Source: Bradyrhizobium sp. 132 (GTDB taxonomy: Bacteria > Pseudomonadota > Alphaproteobacteria > Rhizobiales > Xanthobacteraceae). From it: DNA of 64,000 nt. The position numbers and the translations under genes are program-made. A model generated the notes under the pieces. The model did no database searches, was not told the origin of the DNA, and saw only the letters and a program-made list of their open reading frames with translations. Shown here piece after piece: positions 1 to 6,664 of this stretch (positions are counted from its first letter, which is position 1; the number at the start of each line of letters is the position of its first letter). The stretch spans positions 21,001 through 85,000 of the forward strand of contig NZ_JADPKY010000027.1 of the NCBI RefSeq assembly GCF_023074185.1. The letters run 5' to 3'.

Positions 1-67
1 GCGGCACGTTAGGATAGCAATCCTCGTTTCACTTCCCTCGGGGGAAGATCAAGGAGGAGGACCACGG

Positions 68-559
68 ATGACCATTCAATCAAAAATGCTGTGTGCAGTT
101 GCGCTGTCGGGCTTTGCCGCGCTGGTGGCGAGTGCGCCGGCGCAGGCGCTGACTTCCCAGGAGTGCAGCGCGAAATATCAGGCCGCCAAGAAGGACGGGT
201 CGCTCGGCACCACGAAGTGGAATGACTTCCGCAAGGCTCAGTGCGGTGCCGACGCAGCGCCTGCCGCCGCTCCGACCGCGGCTGCTCCTGCCGCGCCCGG
301 GGCTCCCGCCGAGCCGAAGCAGGCGAAGAAGGAGGCAGCCCCCGCTGCCGCCCCGACCCTGCCGGCCGGCCCTGCGATCTATCCGAACGCAGTCGATCCG
401 AAATACGCCAAGGAGACCGCGGGCAAGGCGCGCCTCCACACCTGCGTCGACCAGTACAACGCCAACAAGGCCACCAACGGCAATGGCGGCATGAAGTGGA
501 TCGAGAAGGGCGGCGGCTATTACAGCGAATGCAACAAGAAGCTGAAGGGCGCCGCCTGA
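68..559 (+). CDS. Small secreted protein with duplicated Cys motif
   Basis: 163-residue protein of unknown function. Residues 1-27 form a clear Sec signal peptide (basic start, hydrophobic core, cleavage near AQA-L), so the mature protein should be periplasmic or secreted. The mature part has two similar Cys-bounded units, about residues 33-59 and 126-155, each of the pattern C-x3-Y-x-A-x-K, then Gly, then K-W, ending in C. They are joined by an Ala/Pro-rich linker of about 50 residues. The two cysteines in each unit could form a disulfide (inference). A strong ribosome binding site (AGGAGG) lies just before the ATG, and a hairpin terminator follows the stop, so it looks monocistronic. I do not recognise a named family; it resembles conserved hypothetical Bradyrhizobium proteins. 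Confidence 0.8.
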   Translation: MTIQSKMLCAVALSGFAALVASAPAQALTSQECSAKYQAAKKDGSLGTTKWNDFRKAQCGADAAPAAAPTAAAPAAPGAPAEPKQAKKEAAPAAAPTLPAGPAIYPNAVDPKYAKETAGKARLHTCVDQYNANKATNGNGGMKWIEKGGGYYSECNKKLKGAA

Positions 560-575
560 AGCTTCAAGACGATGC

Positions 576-608
576 AGAGGCCGGAGCCAAGCTCCGGCCT
601 CTTGCTTT
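576..608. terminator. Bidirectional hairpin terminator
   Basis: Perfect 12-bp stem (576-587 with 591-602), loop CAA, followed by TTGCTTT. It sits between the convergent secreted-protein gene and the TetR gene and overlaps the stop codon of the latter, so it can serve both. Confidence 0.8.
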
Positions 609-1155
609 AATCCAGTAGCTTCTCGGCCGATTTCGCCACGAGCTGCGATCGCTTGCGCGGGCCGCGCTCGACGAACAGCAGGCTCTGGCCGAAGATGAAG
701 CAGTAGAACAGGAAGGCCTGCGCTTCGGCCGCCTCGGCCTCGACGCCGGTCGCGCGATAGAGTTCGGCGACGTGCTTCAGCCGCGCCGCGTCCACGCTCG
801 CCACCGCTGCCGCTGCGCCCTCGTCCGAGCGGGCCCATTGCCGGATCGCGAGCTCGATGGCCATCCCGTCCGGATTGAGCCGCTCGGAATAGAGCTGGAT
901 CACCGCCTTCAGCCGCTCGCGGGGCTCTTGGCCACCGAGACTCGTCTGCTGCGCGATCGCCGTCGAGCGCCCCTCGCGCCAGCGTTCCAGCATGACACCG
1001 AGCAGCGCGGCACGGTCGGCGAAGCGGCGGTAGAAGCCGCCCTTGGTAACGCCCAGGTTCTTGGCGAGCACCTCGACCCGCACCCCCTCGACCCCCGATC
1101 GGGCGAGCTCGGTGAACCCCGCCTCGACCCAGACATCGCCCTTGCCGTCGCTCAT
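607..1155 (-). CDS. TetR/AcrR family transcriptional regulator
   Basis: 182 residues, the usual TetR size. The N-terminal helix-turn-helix is visible at about residues 10-52 (…VEVLAKNLGVTKGGFYRRF…), with the typical G-V-T-K-G-x-F-Y-x-x-F recognition helix; the rest is the variable ligand-binding/dimerisation domain. It is divergent from two acyl-CoA thioesterase genes, and two palindromes built on ATACG/CGTAT lie in the 111-bp interval, so it most likely represses both itself and the thioesterase pair in response to an acyl-CoA or aromatic ligand (inference). ATG start chosen; a GAGG lies 8 bases upstream. Confidence 0.9.
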   Translation of the reverse strand: MSDGKGDVWVEAGFTELARSGVEGVRVEVLAKNLGVTKGGFYRRFADRAALLGVMLERWREGRSTAIAQQTSLGGQEPRERLKAVIQLYSERLNPDGMAIELAIRQWARSDEGAAAAVASVDAARLKHVAELYRATGVEAEAAEAQAFLFYCFIFGQSLLFVERGPRKRSQLVAKSAEKLLD

Positions 1156-1178
1156 GAAGGAAGCCTCACCGGTGCTTG

Positions 1179-1230
1179 ATACGGTGCCGTATTGCTAGCG
1201 CGGGAGGAGGCTGATACGCTACCGTATCAG
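1179..1230. promoter_or_regulatory. Twin palindromic operators for the TetR regulator
   Basis: Two inverted repeats with the same core: ATACGG-TG-CCGTAT at 1179-1192, and CTGATACG-CTAC-CGTATCAG at 1211-1230 (8-bp perfect arms). Their centres are 35 bp apart. The first is 24 bp from the tetR start and the second 37 bp from the thioesterase start, where operators for a divergent autoregulated promoter pair are expected. Confidence 0.75.
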
Positions 1231-1266
1231 CAATCAAAGGCCGGAAAAGGGCAGGGAGAAATTGCG

Positions 1267-1695
1267 ATGGAGCAGGAGGCGACCTATCGCGGCACGGTCT
1301 ATCCGTGGCAGTGCGATCACGTCGGCCACATGAACATCATGTGGTATGTCGGCAAATTCGATGAGGCCAACTGGAATCTGTTCGCCCGTCTCGGGCTGAC
1401 GCCGAGCTATCTGCGCGGCTCCGGCCGCGGCATGGCCGCCGTGCAGCAGAACGTCACCTACAAGCGCGAGCGGCTCGCCGGCGACATTGTCGGGATCCGC
1501 AGTCATCTGCTCGAGATCCGGGACAAATCGATCCGCTTCCGGCACGACATGGCCAATGCCGAGACCGACGAGATCGCCGCATTCTGCGAGATCACGGTCG
1601 TGCACATGGACCGTAGCCAGCGCAAATCGGGGCCGTTCACGGATGCCATCCGCGAGATCGCCATGAGGCATCTCGCCGAGCCGGCGGAGGCCTGA
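1267..1695 (+). CDS. Acyl-CoA thioesterase (4HBT/YbgC hotdog family)
   Basis: 142-residue hotdog-fold thioesterase. The N-terminal motif W-Q-C-D-H-V-G-H-M-N followed by Y-V-G-K-F-D-E-A is the signature of the 4-hydroxybenzoyl-CoA/YbgC thioesterase family; the Asp of CDHVGH is the family's catalytic acid position. It should hydrolyse short-chain or aromatic acyl-CoA in the cytoplasm. A TTG 75 bases upstream is in frame, but the ATG at 1267 is preceded by GGGAG and begins the conserved domain, so it is preferred. The next gene, another hotdog thioesterase, begins 3 bp after the stop, so the two form an operon controlled by the divergent TetR gene. The natural substrate cannot be read from sequence. 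Confidence 0.85.
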   Translation: MEQEATYRGTVYPWQCDHVGHMNIMWYVGKFDEANWNLFARLGLTPSYLRGSGRGMAAVQQNVTYKRERLAGDIVGIRSHLLEIRDKSIRFRHDMANAETDEIAAFCEITVVHMDRSQRKSGPFTDAIREIAMRHLAEPAEA

Positions 1696-1698
1696 GCC

Positions 1699-2175
1699 AT
1701 GGCCGCATACGAGCCGAAGAACCCGGGTTATCGCGCGGCTGCCGTCGCCATGTTCGACGGCCAGCCGGCGATGCACACGCTCGGCATCGTGATCGTCCGC
1801 CTGGCGCCGGGCGAGGTTGAGCTGGCCATGCTGCACTCGCCGGCCCTCACGCAGCAGAACGGTTTTATCCACGCCGGCATTATTACAGCTGGGCTCGATA
1901 ATGCCTGCGGCGTCGCCGCCTTCACCCTGATGCCGCGCGAGGCGGACATCCTCACCGTCGAGTTTAAGACGACGCTGCTCGCACCGGCCCGGGGCGAGCG
2001 TTTCGTCTTCAAAGCAGAGGTGGTCAAGCCCGGCCGCACGCTGACCTTTTGCGAGGCCGAGGCGTTTGCCGAGCACGAGGGCAGGGTCACGATGATCGCC
2101 ACAATGACCGGAACGTTGATGGCGATGGTGCCGCGCGTTGCCGCTTCGCAAGCGCCGGCCGCGATCCCCGCATAG
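1699..2175 (+). CDS. PaaI-type hotdog thioesterase
   Basis: 158-residue protein of the PaaI/YdiI branch of the hotdog superfamily. The central motif N-G-F-I-H-A-G followed by G-L-D-N-A-C-G matches the family's substrate-binding and catalytic helix (usual form xxHGGxxxxLxDxA), here with Asp-Asn in the catalytic area. The C-terminal beta strands end in T-M-I-A-T-M-T-G-T-L, which is usual. It starts 3 bp after the first thioesterase gene and should be translated with it. PaaI enzymes clear stalled acyl-CoA intermediates during aromatic catabolism; a similar housekeeping role is likely, but no phenylacetate genes lie nearby. Confidence 0.85.
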   Translation: MAAYEPKNPGYRAAAVAMFDGQPAMHTLGIVIVRLAPGEVELAMLHSPALTQQNGFIHAGIITAGLDNACGVAAFTLMPREADILTVEFKTTLLAPARGERFVFKAEVVKPGRTLTFCEAEAFAEHEGRVTMIATMTGTLMAMVPRVAASQAPAAIPA

Positions 2176-2273
2176 CGTGGCGATGACATCGCGCCCGCAA
2201 CGCTCTATATGACGCGTAACAATTCCCGGTCCCGAGCCGTATTTGCGGCGATGGGACCGAAACGGGGCGAGAT

Positions 2274-2933
2274 ATGGCCGGATTCAGGAATAAGAGCCTT
2301 GTGCCGACGCGGCGCGCGGCATTGACGCTGATCGGAGCCGGCGCGCTCGCGACGGGCGCGATCGCCTCGGCGTTGGCGGCCACCGACAATGACGAGGTGC
2401 TGACCGAATCCAAGGTGCTGCGCGACCCCGACGTTCCCGTCGCCGGTAATCCCGACGGCAATATCAGCATTATCGAATGGTCGGACTACAATTGCCCCTA
2501 TTGCCGCAAGCTCGAGCCGGAGCTACGTCAGGTCGTCCAGGACGACGGCAAGGTCAGGCTGGTGATGAAGGACTGGCCGATTCTCGGGCCCGTTTCGGTC
2601 ACGGCCGCCCGGATCGCTCTCGCGGCAAAATACCAGGACAAATACCATCCGGCCCACGACGCCATGATGGGTGTCAGCTCGCGCCTGACCGAGCCGCGCA
2701 TCGACGAGCTGCTCGCGGCCGCCAGCGTCGACATGAACCGCCTGAAGCGCGACCTCACCGACCATGGCAAGGACATCGATGCCGTGCTCAAGCGCAATAA
2801 CGAACAGGCTGAGGCCTTCGGCTTCCGCGGCACGCCATCCTTTATCGTCGGCAAGTACCGCGTGCCGGGCGTGCTCAGCATCAACGACTTCGAGCAGATC
2901 ATCGCCGACGCCCGCAAGGCCAAGATGAACTGA
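2274..2933 (+). CDS. DsbA-family thiol:disulfide oxidoreductase
   Basis: 219 residues. The N-terminus carries a twin-arginine motif (T-R-R-A-A-L-T-L) and a hydrophobic stretch to about residue 36, indicating periplasmic export. The thioredoxin-like domain has the redox motif C-P-Y-C at about residues 75-78 (usual for BdbD/DsbA-like proteins is CPYC or CPHC) and the cis-proline loop G-T-P-S-F near residue 189. It probably oxidises or isomerises disulfides of exported proteins. It stands alone, with a hairpin terminator behind it at 2961-2992. Confidence 0.9.
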   Translation: MAGFRNKSLVPTRRAALTLIGAGALATGAIASALAATDNDEVLTESKVLRDPDVPVAGNPDGNISIIEWSDYNCPYCRKLEPELRQVVQDDGKVRLVMKDWPILGPVSVTAARIALAAKYQDKYHPAHDAMMGVSSRLTEPRIDELLAAASVDMNRLKRDLTDHGKDIDAVLKRNNEQAEAFGFRGTPSFIVGKYRVPGVLSINDFEQIIADARKAKMN

Positions 2934-2960
2934 CGCGCGTGATATTCACCGCGCAACACA

Positions 2961-2992
2961 AAGGCGCCGCCGCGGACCCGCGACGGCGCCTT
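2961..2992. terminator. Bidirectional hairpin terminator
   Basis: Stem AAGGCGCCG (2961-2969) with CGGCGCCTT (2984-2992), and an inner CGCG/CGCG pairing. A-rich before and T-containing after, located between convergent genes, so it can terminate both. Confidence 0.7.
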
Positions 2993-3010
2993 GTTCATGA
3001 TACGGCGTTG

Positions 3011-3217
3011 TTACTTCGAGGAGATGCGGACCCAGTCCTTGTGCGCGCGATCGCGCAACGCGTCCCAGTCGGCCTTGGCGACATCCCAGTTTACGATGGT
3101 GCGATTGGTGGTCGCGACCTCGCCATTGGCGACCGACGACGTCTGCATGGAGTCATAGGCGTATACGCCGCAGCCGAGCAGCAGCGCGCCCAAGATCATT
3201 CCGAGAAAAGTCTGCAT
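3011..3217 (-). CDS. Small single-pass membrane protein
   Basis: 68-residue protein. Residues 2-20 form one hydrophobic segment ending near a Cys (L-L-L-G-C-G-V-Y-A-Y), followed by a polar, Trp-rich tail ending in a basic stretch. The segment could be a membrane anchor or an uncleaved signal; L-L-G-C somewhat resembles a lipobox, but the next residues do not give a convincing lipoprotein. The start is fixed by a GGAGG at the right spacing before the ATG; a longer frame without a good binding site exists upstream. Function unknown. Confidence 0.65.
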   Translation of the reverse strand: MQTFLGMILGALLLGCGVYAYDSMQTSSVANGEVATTNRTIVNWDVAKADWDALRDRAHKDWVRISSK

Positions 3218-3348
3218 GGCGAACCTCCGGTGACGGGCGATAACGTGGATCGCCAAGGACGGTTCCGTCGGCAACCGGGAGGCAAGTTCGGACCGGATCG
3301 GCCGTATGGTCGTGGATTAAGGTGGCTGGAAACGCTATACTCCTACCA

Positions 3349-3663
3349 ATGACAAGCGACACTGCACAAAGCCTGATCCGCGAGCTCGGCCGCAAATATC
3401 TCTGGTGGCGACCGGTCGACGGGGAGCCATTTGCCGAGCGGCGCATCGTTTCGCAAATCATGAACCTCGGAACGTACGACGACATTCTCCAGTTGGAGGC
3501 AGCGCTGGGGAGCGCGCATCTCGTCGATGTCATGCTGCACGCCGAGCCCGGTTGGTTCAGCGATCGTTCCTGGGAATTCTGGCGCGGGCGCCTGTCCTTT
3601 GCGACAGGTGCAGCGCTGCCGGAGCATGCGCCACGAAGGGCGTTCGATGCCGCGACGTTTTGA
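3349..3663 (+). CDS. Putative antitoxin-like partner of AbiEii-type protein
   Basis: 104-residue acidic/aromatic-rich protein with no recognised catalytic motif. It contains R-R-I-V-S-Q-I-M-N-L-G-T-Y-D-D-I and P-G-W-F-S-D-R-S-W-E-F-W-R, a pattern that I recall in short proteins encoded just upstream of AbiEii-type nucleotidyltransferases. Its 3' end overlaps the nucleotidyltransferase gene by 17 bp, so the two are co-translated. The ATG at 3349 is chosen; a GTG nine codons upstream (3322) is possible. By position it would be the antitoxin or partner of a toxin-antitoxin-like pair, but it does not look like the winged-helix AbiEi antitoxin. The role is an inference from position. Confidence 0.65.
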   Translation: MTSDTAQSLIRELGRKYLWWRPVDGEPFAERRIVSQIMNLGTYDDILQLEAALGSAHLVDVMLHAEPGWFSDRSWEFWRGRLSFATGAALPEHAPRRAFDAATF

Positions 3664-4303
3664 GCCAAAATTATCGATCCTGCCTGCCGCTCAGCGCGAA
3701 GTTTGGCCCTTACTTGCTCCGGCGCTGCGTCTGCGACTCGTCCTCTATGGCGGTACCGCCGTGGCGCTCCAACTCGGACATCGAGAGTCGCTCGATTTCG
3801 ACTTCTTTTGCTCCGCTCCACTGGACAAGGGGGACGTCCGCGCGCAGTTCGGCTTCCTCAACGGCGCTGCCATCCTTCAGGATGCGCCCAATACGATGGT
3901 CATCTTGGCCGATATGCCCTCGGGCTCGGTGAAAATTTCCTTTTTCGGACATATCGGATTTGGTCGCGTCAACGACCCGATGCAGACGGCCGACGGCATG
4001 ATACTCGTGGCGTCGTTGGAAGACTTGCTGGCGACCAAGCTCAAGGCCACGCTCGATCGTGCTGAGGCCAAGGACTATCGGGACATTGCTGAAATGGTTT
4101 CTGCCGGAGTGTCGCTGCCACGCGGGCTCGCAGCATTCAGGGGAATGTTTGGCGGTGAGCCAGCGCAAGTGCTGCGCGCGTTAGGCTTCTTCGAGGATGG
4201 AGATCTTCGCAGCTTGGGTGCTGCCGATCGCCGAATCCTGCGTGAGGCTCGGGATCGTGTCGGCGTGTTGCCCGATGTGTCTCTGCGGCAGGGCTTGCTA
4301 TGA
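3647..4303 (+). CDS. AbiEii/AbiGii-type nucleotidyltransferase
   Basis: 218-residue protein of the DNA polymerase beta-like nucleotidyltransferase superfamily, AbiEii/AbiGii branch. The nucleotide-binding motif is G-G-T-A-V-A-L at about 35-41, followed by the metal-binding pair D-F-D at 50-52. Further on is E-D-L-L-A-T-K-L-K-A-T and A-K-D-Y-R-D-I, typical of the branch (the second conserved Lys/Asp motif). Family members are toxins of type IV toxin-antitoxin or abortive-infection systems that transfer nucleotides to tRNA acceptor ends or other targets (known for MenT/AbiEii relatives). It overlaps the upstream small gene and converges with the next gene, overlapping it by 6 bp. Confidence 0.85.
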   Translation: MPRRFEPKLSILPAAQREVWPLLAPALRLRLVLYGGTAVALQLGHRESLDFDFFCSAPLDKGDVRAQFGFLNGAAILQDAPNTMVILADMPSGSVKISFFGHIGFGRVNDPMQTADGMILVASLEDLLATKLKATLDRAEAKDYRDIAEMVSAGVSLPRGLAAFRGMFGGEPAQVLRALGFFEDGDLRSLGAADRRILREARDRVGVLPDVSLRQGLL

Positions 4304-5380
4304 TGGCGTCGGCCATGCGTTCAGCCACTGCACCACTTCCGCGTTCATCTCGCGCGGATAGGTGTGGCTGAGGTCGTCGATCTCGCGATAGGTGATGACG
4401 GCACCGGCGGCGGAGAGCGTTGCCTGGGTCTGCCGCGCGGTCTGCACCGGAAACATCCAGTCGAGCTTGCCGTGGGTGATGAAGATCGGCAGACGCTGCA
4501 GGCGCTTGGCGTCGGCCATCTCCGCCATCAGCGGATGAAAGGTCGCCGACACCGGCGCGAGATGTGTGAAGGGCGAGGCGGCCTCTAGCCCGGTGACGTA
4601 GCAGAAGGTGCCGCCGTCGCTCATGCCGGTGAGCAGCATGCGCGAGGCGTCGATGGTCCAGCGGTTGCGCACGGTTTCGAGAATGCGCATGAGGTTGGGC
4701 GTGTCGGAATCGTCACCCATCAGCGCCCAGGTCGGGCCCGTCGCGGTCGGCGCCACCAGGATCGCACCAAGACTGCGGGCGTCGCGCAGCCAGCTCCATA
4801 GAAAGCCGCGGCCGTTGCCGCTGCCGCCGTGCAGCGCCATCACCAGCGGCATGGCGCGGTCGGGCGTGTAATATTCGGGCACGTAGACCGAAAAGCCGCC
4901 GCGGCTGCCGGGCTCGTTGTGGTCGTGGATGATGCCGGTGTGCTCGCCCGCGCCGGCTTCCAGCCGCGACAACAGGTCCGCATTCTCGCGATTGGCGGCG
5001 TTGAGGAAGAAGCCGCTCACCGGCGGAAACTGCGCCGTCAGCGGATAAAGTGCCTCCTGCGCGCGCGGCACATGGCGTAGCGCGCGGAAGACCGCGACGA
5101 AATCGCCATTGCCGCGCTCGACCTCGCGTATTCCGGCAAAGGCGGCGAGCGTCTCGTCGCAGGCACGATCGAGCCGCTCGCGCAGTCCTGTGAACTGTTC
5201 CGGCCAGGCGTTGATCGCCGCGCGGGCTGATTGCAGCGCCTCATCCGGCGCGCCGATCGCATTCATCACGGTGGCAAAGGCCGGCGGGTGCAAATGTCGC
5301 TGGAAGAAGCCGAGTGCTTCCAGCGCGTTGAGCAGCGGCGGCAACACGGCCACGATGTCGTCAACGACGGCCTCGGTCAT
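4298..5380 (-). CDS. Alpha/beta-hydrolase esterase (PHB-depolymerase/phospholipase-like)
   Basis: 360 residues. The C-terminal half is an alpha/beta hydrolase: oxyanion motif L-H-G-G-S-G-N-G, nucleophile elbow G-M-S-D-G, acid D in H-G-K-L-D-W-M-F-P, and His in D-L-S-H-T-Y. This resembles the feruloyl-esterase/PHB-depolymerase and phospholipase/carboxylesterase branch. The N-terminal 140 residues are a helical domain of unknown role. There is no signal peptide, so it should be cytoplasmic. Start ATG with AAGGAAG upstream. It lies 28 bp after the HtrA-like gene on the same strand and is probably co-transcribed with it. Substrate unknown. Confidence 0.8.
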   Translation of the reverse strand: MTEAVVDDIVAVLPPLLNALEALGFFQRHLHPPAFATVMNAIGAPDEALQSARAAINAWPEQFTGLRERLDRACDETLAAFAGIREVERGNGDFVAVFRALRHVPRAQEALYPLTAQFPPVSGFFLNAANRENADLLSRLEAGAGEHTGIIHDHNEPGSRGGFSVYVPEYYTPDRAMPLVMALHGGSGNGRGFLWSWLRDARSLGAILVAPTATGPTWALMGDDSDTPNLMRILETVRNRWTIDASRMLLTGMSDGGTFCYVTGLEAASPFTHLAPVSATFHPLMAEMADAKRLQRLPIFITHGKLDWMFPVQTARQTQATLSAAGAVITYREIDDLSHTYPREMNAEVVQWLNAWPTPS

Positions 5381-5408
5381 CGTCGCTTCCTTGCTTGAGT
5401 TCGGTTTG

Positions 5409-6380
5409 TCAGTGCAGCTTCGGCGCCTTCAAGAGCTTGAAGCGATCGGTCGAGGTCACCGTGACGTCGAAGGTGACGCCTTCATGATGGACAGTCAGCG
5501 GCACGTCGACGCCGGCTGCGCCGAGCCCCCACAGCTTGTTGTAGAAGCCGGTCTGGCTTGTGACCTTCTCGCCGTCCACGGCGAGGATGACGTCGCCGGT
5601 CTTGAGCTCGGCACGGGCGGCCGGGCCGTTGGCGGAGATCCCGATCACCACCACGCGGTTGTCGATCTCTGTCGAATAGAGTCCGAGCCATGGCCGTGCC
5701 GGCTTGTTGACGCGGCCGAACTTGCGCAAATCATCCAGGATCGGTTTCAACAGGTCGATCGGTACGATCATGTTGACGTGCTCGGCTTTGCCGTCGCGCT
5801 CGCGTTCGAGCTGGAGCGAGCCGATGCCGATCAGCTCGCCGCGCTCGTTGAGAAGCGCCGTGCCGCCCCAGTTCGGGTGTGCGGGAAGGGTGAAGATGGC
5901 CTCGTCCAGCAGATATTCCCAATAGCCGGCGAACTCCTGCTTGGCCACGATCTGGCTCGCAACCGAACGCGTGCGTCCGCCGGCGCCGCCGACCACGACG
6001 CGGTCGCCGAGCCGGGTCTCGGCCGAGATACCCAGCGGCAAGGGTTCGACGTCGAGCTGGCCGAGCGCCTGCACCAGGCCAAAGCCAGTGACAGCATCGA
6101 AGCCGAGCACATGTCCCTCCACCACGCGCCCGTCTCCGACATGCAGCCACACGGACTCTGCTTCGGTGATCAGATAACCGATGGTGAGCACCAGCCCGTC
6201 GTCGATCACGACGCCGTTGCCGGCGCGTTCGGTGCCCAGTGTCTCGGCGCTGAAGGCGTCCGGCGGGATGATGGCATGCAGGCCGACCACGGACGCGAGC
6301 GCGCGGTCGAGATCGAAACCATAATCGCTCGCACGCGGCTGATTGGCCAGCGGTACTCTCCATTCGGTCAGGGCGGGCAT
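5409..6380 (-). CDS. HtrA-like S1C/PDZ protein with degenerate catalytic triad
   Basis: 323 residues, a trypsin-like beta-barrel domain (about 30-215) followed by one PDZ domain (about 231-310, motif G-D-V-I-L-A-V-D-G). Compared with HtrA/DegP, the His of T-N-x-H-V is Tyr69 (L-T-I-G-Y-L), the Asp of D-P-x-T-D is Gly99 (D-A-V-T-G), and the Ser of G-N-S-G-G-P-L aligns with Gly172 (N-W-G-G-T-A-L). All three catalytic positions therefore look lost. No signal peptide is visible, so it should be cytoplasmic, unlike DegP. It may be a non-proteolytic binding or scaffold protein (inference). AGGAGA precedes the ATG; the esterase gene follows. Confidence 0.85.
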   Translation of the reverse strand: MPALTEWRVPLANQPRASDYGFDLDRALASVVGLHAIIPPDAFSAETLGTERAGNGVVIDDGLVLTIGYLITEAESVWLHVGDGRVVEGHVLGFDAVTGFGLVQALGQLDVEPLPLGISAETRLGDRVVVGGAGGRTRSVASQIVAKQEFAGYWEYLLDEAIFTLPAHPNWGGTALLNERGELIGIGSLQLERERDGKAEHVNMIVPIDLLKPILDDLRKFGRVNKPARPWLGLYSTEIDNRVVVIGISANGPAARAELKTGDVILAVDGEKVTSQTGFYNKLWGLGAAGVDVPLTVHHEGVTFDVTVTSTDRFKLLKAPKLH

Positions 6381-6664
6381 CGAGTTCTCCTGGCTGAGAG
6401 TATTGCTCCGCCGTGGCTAGCGGAACGGCGCGCGAAGCACGCATAATTTAGGCTGGAGGGGGCGGTCTTGAAAGCCTCGTTCCCCAACAATTCCGGAGAA
6501 CGCCGTGTGAAATCTTTGAACGGCAATGGAACGGTTCATGCTCGGTCGGCAGGGCGGCCTCCGGCATTGGCCGCATGGCTGCTGTTCGGCGAGGTGCTAG
6601 GCGCGGTACAATGAAGCTGCTAACCATTGCCGTTTCGTTTGACGCAGGGATCACGGACCGAAGC

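Noticed and set aside
3349..3663. Calling the small gene an AbiEi antitoxin
   Set aside because: It lacks a visible winged-helix motif and is too short; only its position suggests an antitoxin.
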